NCBI GenBank assembly: GCA_019233415.1
Contig: JAFAMK010000097.1
Span: 1 to 9,198, forward strand
DNA length: 9,198 nt
Source: Vulcanimicrobiota bacterium
GTDB lineage: Bacteria > Vulcanimicrobiota > Vulcanimicrobiia > Vulcanimicrobiales > Vulcanimicrobiaceae
Direction of reading: 5' to 3'
The notes below the pieces were generated by a model. It saw only the letters and a list, made by a program, of their open reading frames with translations, ran no database searches and was not told where the DNA came from. Each line of letters opens with the position of its first letter. Positions within the stretch are counted from its first letter, which is position 1. Made by a program: the position numbers and the translations under genes. This document shows, one piece after another, positions 1 to 5,918 of this stretch.

Positions 1-378
1 CTACGGGATTCCGGCGAACGTGCAGTGGAAGGCGAACCTCGGCGAGCGCTGGGATCAGTACGCGCACGTCCTGCCGCTGCTCGCAAAGAGCGCGGTTCAG
101 CAGATTCGATCGAACTCGCCGGCTCGCACGTTCCGCCCGACGTGCTCGGACTCGCCGGCGACAAGGTCGTCGCGGTCGGCGTGATCGACGTCGCCTCGGA
201 CCGCGTCGAGACCCCCGACGACGTGCGCGCGACGATCGAACTCGCGCGCCGCCACCTCCCCGACGAGCGGATCGTCTGCTCGACCAACTGCGGCATGGCA
301 CCGATGGGGCGCGAGATCGCCTACGCCAAGCTGCGCAGCCTCGCCGAAGGCGCACTACTCGCGAGCGTCGGTCTCTAG
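1..378 (+). CDS. Cobalamin-independent methionine synthase (MetE)-like protein, 3' part, frameshifted
   Basis: This is the C-terminal part of a UROD/MetE-like TIM-barrel protein related to the catalytic half of 5-methyltetrahydropteroyltriglutamate-homocysteine methyltransferase. Such proteins move a methyl group to a thiol held on zinc. The 5' end lies outside the window. The family-like sequence is split over two frames. From base 2 one frame reads YGIPANVQWKANLGERW and on to LLAKSAVQQI, then would stop at a TGA at 182-184. From base 106 the other frame reads SIELAGSHVPPDVL, VAVGVIDVASDRVETPDDV and IVCSTNCGMAPM, ending at TAG 376-378. The GVIDVxSxxVETPxDV block and the Cys in the STNCG motif (a zinc-ligand position in MetE proteins) are conserved features. 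One extra T at about 106 would join both halves seamlessly. It is therefore either a recent pseudogene or a sequencing/assembly error. A GTG at 25 opens the second frame, but translation from there gives an unrelated N-terminus and is not a credible start. The gene converges on the hotdog gene across a repeat cluster. Confidence 0.8.
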   Translation, partial: LRDSGERAVEGEPRRALGSVRARPAAARKERGSADSIELAGSHVPPDVLGLAGDKVVAVGVIDVASDRVETPDDVRATIELARRHLPDERIVCSTNCGMAPMGREIAYAKLRSLAEGALLASVGL

Positions 379-381
379 CGC

Positions 382-456
382 CCCTTCGGCAAGCTCAGGA
401 TGACGGGCCCTTCGACAGGTTCAGGATGACAGGCCCTTCGACGAGCTCAGGATGAC
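382..456 (+). repeat. Three tandem REP-like repeats, 26-nt period
   Basis: Three direct copies of a 23-nt unit lie at 382-404, 408-430 and 434-456, separated by GGG, AGG and followed by GGG. The core is CCTTCGACAAGCTCAGG followed by (A/G)TGAC. Copy 1 has one difference in the core (GGCAAG), copy 2 two (ACAGGTTC), copy 3 one (ACGAG). The cluster fills the space between two convergent genes. The third copy runs into the 3' end of the hotdog gene and supplies its stop codon (TGA, complement of 447-449). The same unit occurs at 832-854, 867-889 and 3216-3238. The dispersed intergenic pattern fits a REP-type element. No mobilising (RAYT-type) transposase gene is in the window. Confidence 0.85.
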
Positions 457-827
457 GGGCGTTGCGCGGCTTTTGGCGTGACGCACGTGCCGCGGGCGCG
501 CACGACCAGCACCGGCTCGTCGAGTACGTCGGCGGCTGACGGCGAGACGTCGGGGCGCGCCGCAATCACCTTGTGCGCGGTGAACTCCATCGTGCGCGAC
601 GTGTTGCCGACGTTTGTGATCTGCCCACGCGCTTCGATGTAGTCACCGGCATGGACCGGCGCCTTGAATTCCACCAAGTCGTACGCGACGAACAAGCCTT
701 CGTCGCCGTCGTGGCGGATTAGCAATTCGGTCGCGACGTCACCGAACAGCCCGAGAATCCGCGCGCCGTCGACCAAGTTGCCGCCGTAGTGCGCGTCGTG
801 CGCGCTCATCCGCAAGCGTATCAGCAC
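447..827 (-). CDS. kal: Hotdog-fold protein, 3-aminobutyryl-CoA ammonia-lyase-like
   Basis: This is a small single-domain hotdog-fold protein of 126 residues from the GTG at 827, or 120 residues from the ATG at 809. The body carries the blocks RMSAHDAHYGGNLVDGARI, LFGDVATELLIRHDGDEG, VEFKAPVHAGDYIEA, VGNTSRTMEF and RARGTCVTPK. These are characteristic of CoA-thioester ammonia lyases: Kal of lysine fermentation, which removes ammonia from L-3-aminobutyryl-CoA to give crotonyl-CoA, and the related beta-alanyl-CoA ammonia lyase. The family assignment is from recalled sequence character, and the substrate is inferred. No other lysine-fermentation gene (kamA, kdd, kce) is in the window, so it could act on another beta-aminoacyl-CoA. 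The GTG at 827 keeps the LRMSAHDAH lead-in usual for the family. No good Shine-Dalgarno is seen before either start, and a repeat copy ends 5 nt upstream of the GTG. The last codons and the TGA stop fall inside another repeat copy. It lies 62 bp downstream of mazG and may be the last gene of that operon. Confidence 0.8.
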   Translation of the reverse strand: MLIRLRMSAHDAHYGGNLVDGARILGLFGDVATELLIRHDGDEGLFVAYDLVEFKAPVHAGDYIEARGQITNVGNTSRTMEFTAHKVIAARPDVSPSAADVLDEPVLVVRARGTCVTPKAAQRPSS

Positions 828-831
828 TGCG

Positions 832-890
832 CCGTTCGACAAGCTGAGGGTGACATCGCCCCCCCCGTCATCCTGAGCTTGTCGAAGGAC
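832..890. repeat. Inverted pair of REP-like repeats forming a long hairpin
   Basis: One repeat copy runs forward at 832-854 and another runs in reverse at 867-889. They face each other across a 12-base loop (855-866) that ends in eight C residues. About 20 of 23 positions can pair by Watson-Crick, plus one G-U wobble. The hairpin starts directly after the mazG stop codon (890-892) and ends 5 bases before the likely GTG start of the hotdog gene. On the minus-strand transcript it fills almost the whole intergenic space. It could stabilise the upstream mRNA, dampen read-through, or hide the downstream start. No U-run follows, so it does not look like a classical intrinsic terminator. Confidence 0.85.
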
Positions 891-2110
891 TACGCTGCCG
901 TCTTCGCTTGTTGCCACAGGTCCTCGAGTTCGTCCAACGACATGTCGTTCAGCTGCCGGCCGCTGGCGACGGCGTACGCTTCCATGTAGCGGAAGCGGCG
1001 TTCGAACTTCGCGTTCGCGTCGCGCATCGCGCCTTCGGCGTCGATGCCGAGGCGGCGGGCCAGGTTGACGACCGTGAAGAGCACGTCGCCCAGTTCTTCG
1101 CGCACGTGCGGGTCTTCGGGTTTGAGATCCCCGGCCTTCAGGCGCGCGTCGGCCAGCTCGCGCAGCTCTTCGGAGAGCTTTTCGGTGATGTCGCGCGCGT
1201 CGGTCCAGTCGAAGCCGACGCGCGCGGCTTTTTCCTGCATTTTCTGGCCGCGCTGCAGCGCCGCCATGTGGCTCGGGATGCCGTCGAGCTTCGAGGTGCG
1301 GGACTGGCCCACGGCTTCTTGCGCCTTGAGCTGCTCCCAGTTCGCCCAGACCTGCGCGACGTCGGCGACCGCGACGTCGCCGAAGACGTGCGGGTGGCGG
1401 CGGATCATCTTGTTCGAGAGCCCGTCGATCACGTCGGCGACGGAGAACTTTCCGCGCTCGGTCGCGAGCTGCGCATGGAACACGATCTGGAACAGCAAGT
1501 CGCCCAGCTCTTCGCACAGCTCGACGTCGGTGCCGTGCTCGATCGCGTCGACGACCTCGTAGGCTTCTTCGATCAGGTAGCGCACGAGCGAGGCGTGGGT
1601 CTGCTCGCGGTCCCACGGGCAGGAGCGCCGCAGCCGCGCCATGATCTCGACCAGATCGTCCCACGTGTGATGGGTTGAACCCGGCGGCAGCGGCACGAGC
1701 GGCATCGTGATCGAGGCCGAGAGCGTCGCGCGCGGCATTCCGGGGACGATCTCGGCGGCGATGCCGCGCCGTTCGAGCGCGCGCAGCAGCACGGGCAGCC
1801 CGAGGAAGTCGGAGAGCGGGTTGCCGAGGACGCCCAGGCCGAGGTCGTTCTTGTCGACGCGGTCGGCGAACGCGTCGATGACTTCGCCCGAACCGCGCAG
1901 GAACAGCCCCTGGTCGGCGATCAGCGCGCGCTCGATCGCGACCCCGTCGCTTTCGAGGAAGCGAACCAGCTCGGGCGGCGCGAGCACCGTCGCCGCGCGC
2001 CCGACCGCTCGCAGCGACTCGCGGCTGCCGAGGGTGAGAAGGCCCGGGTCACCCGGACCCAACCCGACGATGCGAATCACGATGCCGTTGAATTCGCGAG
2101 GCGGGGTCAT
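890..2110 (-). CDS. mazG: MazG nucleoside triphosphate pyrophosphohydrolase with shortened tetrapyrrole-methylase domain
   Basis: This 406-residue protein hydrolyses NTPs and dNTPs to NMPs and pyrophosphate, a house-cleaning role against aberrant nucleotides. Residues 11-150 resemble the start of a tetrapyrrole (SAM-dependent) methylase: IVGLGPGDPGLLTLGS near 14-29, GNPLSDFLG at 96-104 and VPGMPRATLSAS at 122-132. Residues 152-265 and 280-375 are two tandem MazG domains. The first has LRRSCPWDREQTHASL (160-175) and the metal-binding pattern EEAYE (181-185) with EELGD (200-204). The second has EELRE (314-318) with EELGD (338-342). The domain order matches the Bacillus YabN type, but the protein is shorter than the roughly 480-490 residues usual there because the second half of the methylase is missing. 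The ATG at 2110 is preceded by GGGAG (complement of 2115-2119) 4 nt upstream. A GTG 10 codons in, just before IRIVGLG, is the alternative start. It lies 27 bp after the PPIase gene and so is probably in one operon with it. Confidence 0.93.
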   Translation of the reverse strand: MTPPREFNGIVIRIVGLGPGDPGLLTLGSRESLRAVGRAATVLAPPELVRFLESDGVAIERALIADQGLFLRGSGEVIDAFADRVDKNDLGLGVLGNPLSDFLGLPVLLRALERRGIAAEIVPGMPRATLSASITMPLVPLPPGSTHHTWDDLVEIMARLRRSCPWDREQTHASLVRYLIEEAYEVVDAIEHGTDVELCEELGDLLFQIVFHAQLATERGKFSVADVIDGLSNKMIRRHPHVFGDVAVADVAQVWANWEQLKAQEAVGQSRTSKLDGIPSHMAALQRGQKMQEKAARVGFDWTDARDITEKLSEELRELADARLKAGDLKPEDPHVREELGDVLFTVVNLARRLGIDAEGAMRDANAKFERRFRYMEAYAVASGRQLNDMSLDELEDLWQQAKTAA

Positions 2111-2137
2111 TCGACTCCCGCCTCGCGCGTGGGTTTG

Positions 2138-3103
2138 CTACTTGGTCGGAGTCGTGGCCGGCGCGGGCGCCGTGCTGCCGACCGGGGCCGGCGTCACCGG
2201 CGGCGGGAACACGTCCTTGTAGCGGTCGTCGTAGACGTCGATCTTCGCGCTGCTGCGCAGCTGCTGCAAGAACAGCGGAACCTGCTGCGCTTCTTGCTGC
2301 TGCGTGAGCTGCGTCTTGATCTGATCCTTCGTGTTCGCGAAGGTCGCCTTCGTCGCGGGCTTCTTGTCTTCGACCTGGATCACGTGGTAGCCGAACGGCG
2401 ACTTCACGGGGCCGACGATCTGGCCGACCTTCGCGCCGAACGCGGCGTCCTGGAACGCCGGCACCATCTGACCACGGCCGAAGTAGCCGAGGTCGCCGCC
2501 CTTGTCCTTGGTGGACGGGTCGGTCGAGTACTGCTTCGCGAGCGCGAGCCAGCTCGCGTCGCTCGCGTCCGCCTTGAGCTTCGCGAGCACGGTCTGCGCG
2601 GTCTTCGCGTCGGCGACCAGGATGTGGCGCGCCTTCACCTGCTCGGGCTTGTCGAACAGCGCGTGGTTCTTGTCGAAGTACGCCTTCACGTCGGCGTCGC
2701 TGACCTTCACCTGCGGCGCGACAGCCTTTTCGAGCACGAGTTGCTGCTTGAGGATGTTCTGCACGTCGGCTTCGGTCAGGCCCTGCTGCTTGAGGATCTG
2801 CTCGAACTGGCCGGGCGGGAATTTGGCCTTGGTCTCGGTTTCCTTCTTGTCGATCTCGGCCTGACTGACGTCGACCTTCTTGTCACGCGCGTACTGGTCG
2901 ATCAGCTCCTGCTGAACCATCTGCGTGAGGACCTGTTTCGCCGCCTGGCTCGACTCGAGCTTTTTGTCGAAGTCGGCGCGGCTGATGCTGGTGCCGTTGA
3001 CGGTGGCGACGGTGCCGCCGCCGGAACCGCCCGCGCATGCGGCGAGGGAGAGGCAGAGCGCTGCCGTCCCGAGGGCGGCGACTGCGCGAGGTGTACGGGG
3101 CAT
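2138..3103 (-). CDS. Parvulin-type peptidyl-prolyl cis-trans isomerase lipoprotein (SurA/PrsA-like foldase)
   Basis: A 321-residue exported foldase that would assist folding of secreted or outer-membrane proteins at the membrane surface. Residues 1-23 form a lipoprotein signal: basic start MPRTPR, hydrophobic stretch, then lipobox LAAC with the lipidated Cys at 23, followed by a GGSGGG linker. Residues 33-125 are a SurA_N/PrsA-like helical region beginning TVATVNGTSISRADFDKKL and rich in Lys and Gln. Residues 154-247 are the PpiC/rotamase domain: ARHILV (158-163), GGDLGYFGRGQMVPAF (202-217) and FGYHVIQV (237-244), which are the parvulin hallmarks including both His positions. The tail (300-321) is a low-complexity Pro/Ala/Thr stretch. 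The start is fixed by GGAG (complement of 3109-3112) 5 nt before the ATG and by the signal peptide. Longer upstream extension runs through the intergenic repeat and is not credible. It is the first gene of a run with mazG and probably the hotdog gene. SurA versus PrsA naming cannot be settled here. Confidence 0.92.
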   Translation of the reverse strand: MPRTPRAVAALGTAALCLSLAACAGGSGGGTVATVNGTSISRADFDKKLESSQAAKQVLTQMVQQELIDQYARDKKVDVSQAEIDKKETETKAKFPPGQFEQILKQQGLTEADVQNILKQQLVLEKAVAPQVKVSDADVKAYFDKNHALFDKPEQVKARHILVADAKTAQTVLAKLKADASDASWLALAKQYSTDPSTKDKGGDLGYFGRGQMVPAFQDAAFGAKVGQIVGPVKSPFGYHVIQVEDKKPATKATFANTKDQIKTQLTQQQEAQQVPLFLQQLRSSAKIDVYDDRYKDVFPPPVTPAPVGSTAPAPATTPTK

Positions 3104-3108
3104 CGGAT

Positions 3109-3112
3109 CTCC
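3109..3112 (-). promoter_or_regulatory. Ribosome binding site of the PPIase gene
   Basis: GGAG on the minus strand, five bases before the ATG whose complement is 3101-3103. It decides the start of the PPIase gene in favour of the codon that begins the lipoprotein signal peptide. Confidence 0.75.
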
Positions 3113-3215
3113 GTCAAGAAGGGGCGACGTGGAAAAGCGGAGGTTGGTGTGCCTCCGCAGCGACCTGCCCGGGGTTCGGGGCACGGCCCGCCCCTCCTCC
3201 GGCGGAGCCCGCCCT

Positions 3216-3238
3216 GTCACCCTGAGCTTGTCGAAGGG
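3216..3238 (-). repeat. Single REP-like repeat copy
   Basis: A lone copy of the same repeat unit in reverse orientation. It matches the core CCTTCGACAAGCTCAGG exactly and has the G variant at the following position (GTGAC). It sits 52 bases upstream of the antiporter start and about 112 bases upstream of the PPIase start, inside the divergent intergenic region. Frames that read through it give the usual repeat-derived peptides (LSLSKG, PFDKLRVT), which are not protein-coding. Confidence 0.85.
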
Positions 3239-3290
3239 GCGGCCATCGGCGCGGCGGGAAGCGATGCCCTGAGCGGAGGATCGAGCGGCG

Positions 3291-4877
3291 ATGAGCGAGC
3301 CGGTGATGCTGGTCCTCGGCCTCGCCCTGGCCGTCGCCCTCGGGATCGTCTCGAAACGGCTGGCGCTGCCGTACCCGATCGTCTTCATGGTCGCCGGCAC
3401 CGTGCTGGCCTTCGTCCCCGGCCTGCCGCCGGTGCGGATCAACCCGGACTGGATCTTCCTCTCGGTCCTGCCGCCGCTGCTTTTCGCCGGCGGGTGGTCG
3501 ACCGACCTGACCCTGTTCCAGGCGAATCTTCGCCCGATCCTGGTCCTCGCGATCGGTTTGGTCATCGCGAGCACGGTCGCGGTCGCGGTGCTCGCCGAAC
3601 GGCTCGTCCCCGGGCTCGGCTGGGCCAGTGCGTTCGTGCTCGGCGCGATCGTCTCGCCGCCCGACGCGGTCGCCGCGATCGCGACGTTCGAGCGCTTTCA
3701 GGTCCCGCGCCGGATCGTCGCGGTCCTCGAAGGCGAAGGGCTGGTCAACGATGCGACGTCGCTCGTCCTGTACGGCTTCGCGGTCGCGGCGGTCGTCGCG
3801 GGCGGCTTCTCGCCGCTCCAGGCGGCGGGCTCGTTCGTCCTCGTCGCCACGGGCGGCATCCTGGTCGGGATCGTGATCGAGCTGGGGATCGAGCGGCTCA
3901 CCCGTGCGCTCAACACACACGACCTCGCCGACTCGCTGATCGACAACCTGATCATCATCGCGACGCCGTACGCGGCGTACCTCTCCGCACAGGCGCTGCA
4001 CGTCTCGGCGGTCCTCGCGACCGTCGTCGCGGGGATTCGGCTCGGCCGCCGTTCGCCGGTCGTCTACTCGCCGGAGACACGGCTCGTCGCGACCAGCGTG
4101 TGGACGACCTGGATCTACATCATCAACGCGTACGTCTTTCTCGTCCTCGGGCTGCAGCTGCGCAGCTTCGAGGGGCACCATCTGCTCGCGCTGCTCCCCG
4201 CCGCGCTCGCGATCAGCGCGCTGCTGATCGTCGTGCGGCTGGCATGGATCGTGCCGACGGCGTGGCTGCCGCGCGCGCTCTCACGCCGCTTGCGCGAGCA
4301 CGACCCGTTGCCGCCGTGGTCGTGGCTCTTCGTCATCGGCTGGACGGGGATGCGCGGGATCGTCTCGCTGGCCGCCGCGCTCGCGCTCCCCTACGTGATG
4401 CGCGACGGCGCGCCGTTCCCCGGCCGCGACGCGATCGTCTTCATCACGTTCGTCGTGATCTTCGTGACGCTCGTCGGGCAGGGGCTCTCGCTGATCCCGC
4501 TCGTGAAGTGGCTGAAGCTCGGCCGCGACGAGAACGACGGCGAGGAGCGGGAGATCGAAGTGCGCATCGCTGCGCTCGAGGCCGGCGTGCGCGAGATCGC
4601 GGACTTGTCGGCGCAGGCGCAGGACGACGAAGAACGGCGCATCGTCGAGCGGCTGCGCGGCGAGTACGTCCACCGCATCGACCACCTGCGCGGCCACGGC
4701 ATCCGCGGCCGCACCGAAGAGACCGCGGAGAGCGAGTTCGACCACCACGCACAGTCCGAGGCGCTGCGCGCCGAACGGCGCGAGATCGCGCGCCTGCGCA
4801 GCCGCGGCGAGATCCCCGACGACCTCTTCCGCCGCATCCAGTACGACCTCGACCTCGCCGAGGCGAGGATGTTCTAA
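3291..4877 (+). CDS. CPA1-family Na+/H+ antiporter (NhaP/YjcE type)
   Basis: A 528-residue integral membrane cation/proton antiporter that would expel Na+ (possibly K+ or Li+) in exchange for protons for pH and salt balance. Residues 1-405 are a chain of roughly 12 hydrophobic segments. Family motifs are present in order: PPLLFAGGW (61-69), SPPDAVAAI with Asp125 (122-130), LEGEGLVNDATS with Asn153-Asp154 (146-157), and GWTGMRGIVSLAAALALP with Arg355 (350-367). The acidic residues at 125 and 154 are those expected for cation/proton exchange in CPA1 proteins. Residues 411-528 form a charged cytosolic tail, probably helical or coiled coil, ending in a DLAEARMF segment. Such tails are usual in this subfamily. 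The length is normal for it. The ATG at 3291 follows GGAGG by 11 nt. An ATG five codons further in (3306) is possible. The gene is transcribed away from the PPIase operon and converges on the sulfotransferase-like gene with 3 bp between stop codons. Ion specificity cannot be read from the sequence. Confidence 0.93.
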   Translation: MSEPVMLVLGLALAVALGIVSKRLALPYPIVFMVAGTVLAFVPGLPPVRINPDWIFLSVLPPLLFAGGWSTDLTLFQANLRPILVLAIGLVIASTVAVAVLAERLVPGLGWASAFVLGAIVSPPDAVAAIATFERFQVPRRIVAVLEGEGLVNDATSLVLYGFAVAAVVAGGFSPLQAAGSFVLVATGGILVGIVIELGIERLTRALNTHDLADSLIDNLIIIATPYAAYLSAQALHVSAVLATVVAGIRLGRRSPVVYSPETRLVATSVWTTWIYIINAYVFLVLGLQLRSFEGHHLLALLPAALAISALLIVVRLAWIVPTAWLPRALSRRLREHDPLPPWSWLFVIGWTGMRGIVSLAAALALPYVMRDGAPFPGRDAIVFITFVVIFVTLVGQGLSLIPLVKWLKLGRDENDGEEREIEVRIAALEAGVREIADLSAQAQDDEERRIVERLRGEYVHRIDHLRGHGIRGRTEETAESEFDHHAQSEALRAERREIARLRSRGEIPDDLFRRIQYDLDLAEARMF

Positions 4878-4880
4878 GGT

Positions 4881-5918
4881 CTAGCTGGCCTTCCCGAACG
4901 CCTCCGGCGCGGCGTCGGTGTACCCACGAACGGGCCGGCCACGCGGACGGCGCTCCGGGTGTGAGCCGGCGCCGAGCGAGTCGGCGAGCGCCGCGCGAGC
5001 CGTCTGTAGCGCGCGCGACCAGCGCGGGGCCGCGAACGCTCCTACCGCGCGGCCGATTTCGCGCACGGTGACCGGCGCGACCGTCGCGTGGTAGCGCCGC
5101 GCGACGTCGGCGTTCGAGAAGGCGAAGCGCAGTCCGATCCGCAGCGCCTGGTGCGCGGTCAGCGGCGTGAACGGGAGCGACGCGTCGACCGGCGGATCGG
5201 CGACGCCGAGCGCGCGCAGCACGCCGCCGAACGCGAGCGCGCCGTTCAAGCGCGGCGGTATCTCGTACTCGGCTTCGGCGCTCGGGTGCCCGGTCAGCAG
5301 CGCGGCGAACGTCGTCGGCAGCACCGCGTCCGCCGCGTCGGCGTCGTAGCGCCGCGCAAGGATCGCGTCGCGGCCGAACGCGTCGGCGAACGTGTCGAGC
5401 AGCCGCGCGTAGTCGAACGGAGGGCCGGGATACGGGCCCCACTCGAACCGCCCGAGCCGCAGCACGTCCTCGACGTACTCGGCGAACGCGGTGCGAAAGC
5501 CGTGCTTGACGATCTCCGCGTAGACCGACTCGCAGTAGCTGGTCTGCGAGCGCAGGTAGATCACGACGCGCGCGCGCCGGCCGCTCCGTTCGATCGCTTC
5601 GCGCAGCCGAACCAGCGCGCCCGGGACGTGCACGAGCAACTCGAAGTCCTCGGAGCTGATGCACGCGACGGGCGCGTCGCTCGCGCGCAGCTCGTCGACC
5701 AGCGCGTCGACGCCACCGTACTCGGTGCGGAAGCGCTCGTCACGGCGCAGTTCCCACGCCACGTTGTGGTGCGCACCCAGCTCGCCGGTGACGCAGCCGG
5801 CGTGCGGCACGAGGACGTCGCGGCGGGCGAGCGGCGCACGGTTGGCGGCGAGAAAGGCTTGAACCGAGGTCGTTCCCGTCTTGTGCGTACCCGCGTGCAC
5901 GTAGCAGATCCGTTCCAT
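4881..5918 (-). CDS. P-loop sulfotransferase-like protein
   Basis: A 345-residue protein of the bacterial sulfotransferase superfamily, which moves sulfate from PAPS to a hydroxyl or amino group of a carbohydrate, lipid or peptide. Near the N-terminus it has ICYVHAGTHKTGTTSVQ; its GTHKTGTTS (residues 10-18) is the 5'-phosphosulfate-binding loop. At residues 119-133 VIYLRSQTSYCESVY has the Arg (123) and Ser (131) expected of the 3'-phosphate-binding motif. The C-terminal half is poorly conserved to my eye and ends in an Arg/Pro-rich tail. No signal peptide or membrane segment is seen, so it is probably cytoplasmic. The ATG at 5918 is chosen because GGAG lies 11 nt upstream. A GTG at 5930 adds four residues but overlaps that GGAG. 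No glycan, PAPS-synthesis or other sulfation genes are nearby, so the acceptor is unknown. It lies 118 bp downstream of mfd on the same strand. Confidence 0.78.
   Translation of the reverse strand: MERICYVHAGTHKTGTTSVQAFLAANRAPLARRDVLVPHAGCVTGELGAHHNVAWELRRDERFRTEYGGVDALVDELRASDAPVACISSEDFELLVHVPGALVRLREAIERSGRRARVVIYLRSQTSYCESVYAEIVKHGFRTAFAEYVEDVLRLGRFEWGPYPGPPFDYARLLDTFADAFGRDAILARRYDADAADAVLPTTFAALLTGHPSAEAEYEIPPRLNGALAFGGVLRALGVADPPVDASLPFTPLTAHQALRIGLRFAFSNADVARRYHATVAPVTVREIGRAVGAFAAPRWSRALQTARAALADSLGAGSHPERRPRGRPVRGYTDAAPEAFGKAS

Larger units (their letters stand above)
3104..3290. promoter_or_regulatory. Divergent intergenic region of PPIase operon and antiporter
   Basis: These 187 bp lie between two divergently transcribed genes, so promoters for both should be here, but I could not pick a convincing -35/-10 pair for either. 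A perfect 7-bp inverted repeat GCGGAGG...CCTCCGC (3137-3143 and 3152-3158, 8-base loop) lies about 34 bases upstream of the PPIase start and may fold in its leader or be an operator. A weaker stem TGCCC...GGGCA (3166-3170 and 3179-3183) sits next to it. One REP-like repeat copy occupies 3216-3238. GGAGG at 3275-3279, 11 bases before the antiporter ATG, is that gene's likely ribosome binding site. Confidence 0.5.

Noticed and set aside
25..378. A complete 117-residue gene starting with GTG at 25
   Set aside because: The first 27 residues are out of the family frame. The true gene continues upstream in another frame, and the GTG opens only because of the frameshift.
382..456. CRISPR array
   Set aside because: Only three units, spacers of 3 bases and no cas genes. 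The same unit is dispersed elsewhere, so it is a REP-like repeat.
828..1664. N-terminal extension of the hotdog frame through the repeat pair into mazG
   Set aside because: The extra sequence is a shadow of mazG plus repeat-encoded peptide. Family members start just before the LRMSAHDAH block.
3104..3574. N-terminal extension of the PPIase frame upstream of 3103
   Set aside because: It would be antisense to the antiporter and run through the repeat copy. The ATG at 3103 has a ribosome binding site and a proper lipoprotein signal peptide.
4521..4877. The charged C-terminal tail of the antiporter as a novel fused domain
   Set aside because: Hydrophilic helical tails of about this length and character are usual in this CPA1 subfamily, and total length is normal.
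2129..5071. A 980-codon open frame on the plus strand covering the PPIase, intergenic region and antiporter
   Set aside because: The translation is low-complexity Arg/Leu/Ala/Gly text, runs antisense to the PPIase gene and out of frame with the antiporter, and includes repeat-derived peptide. It is a shadow caused by high GC.
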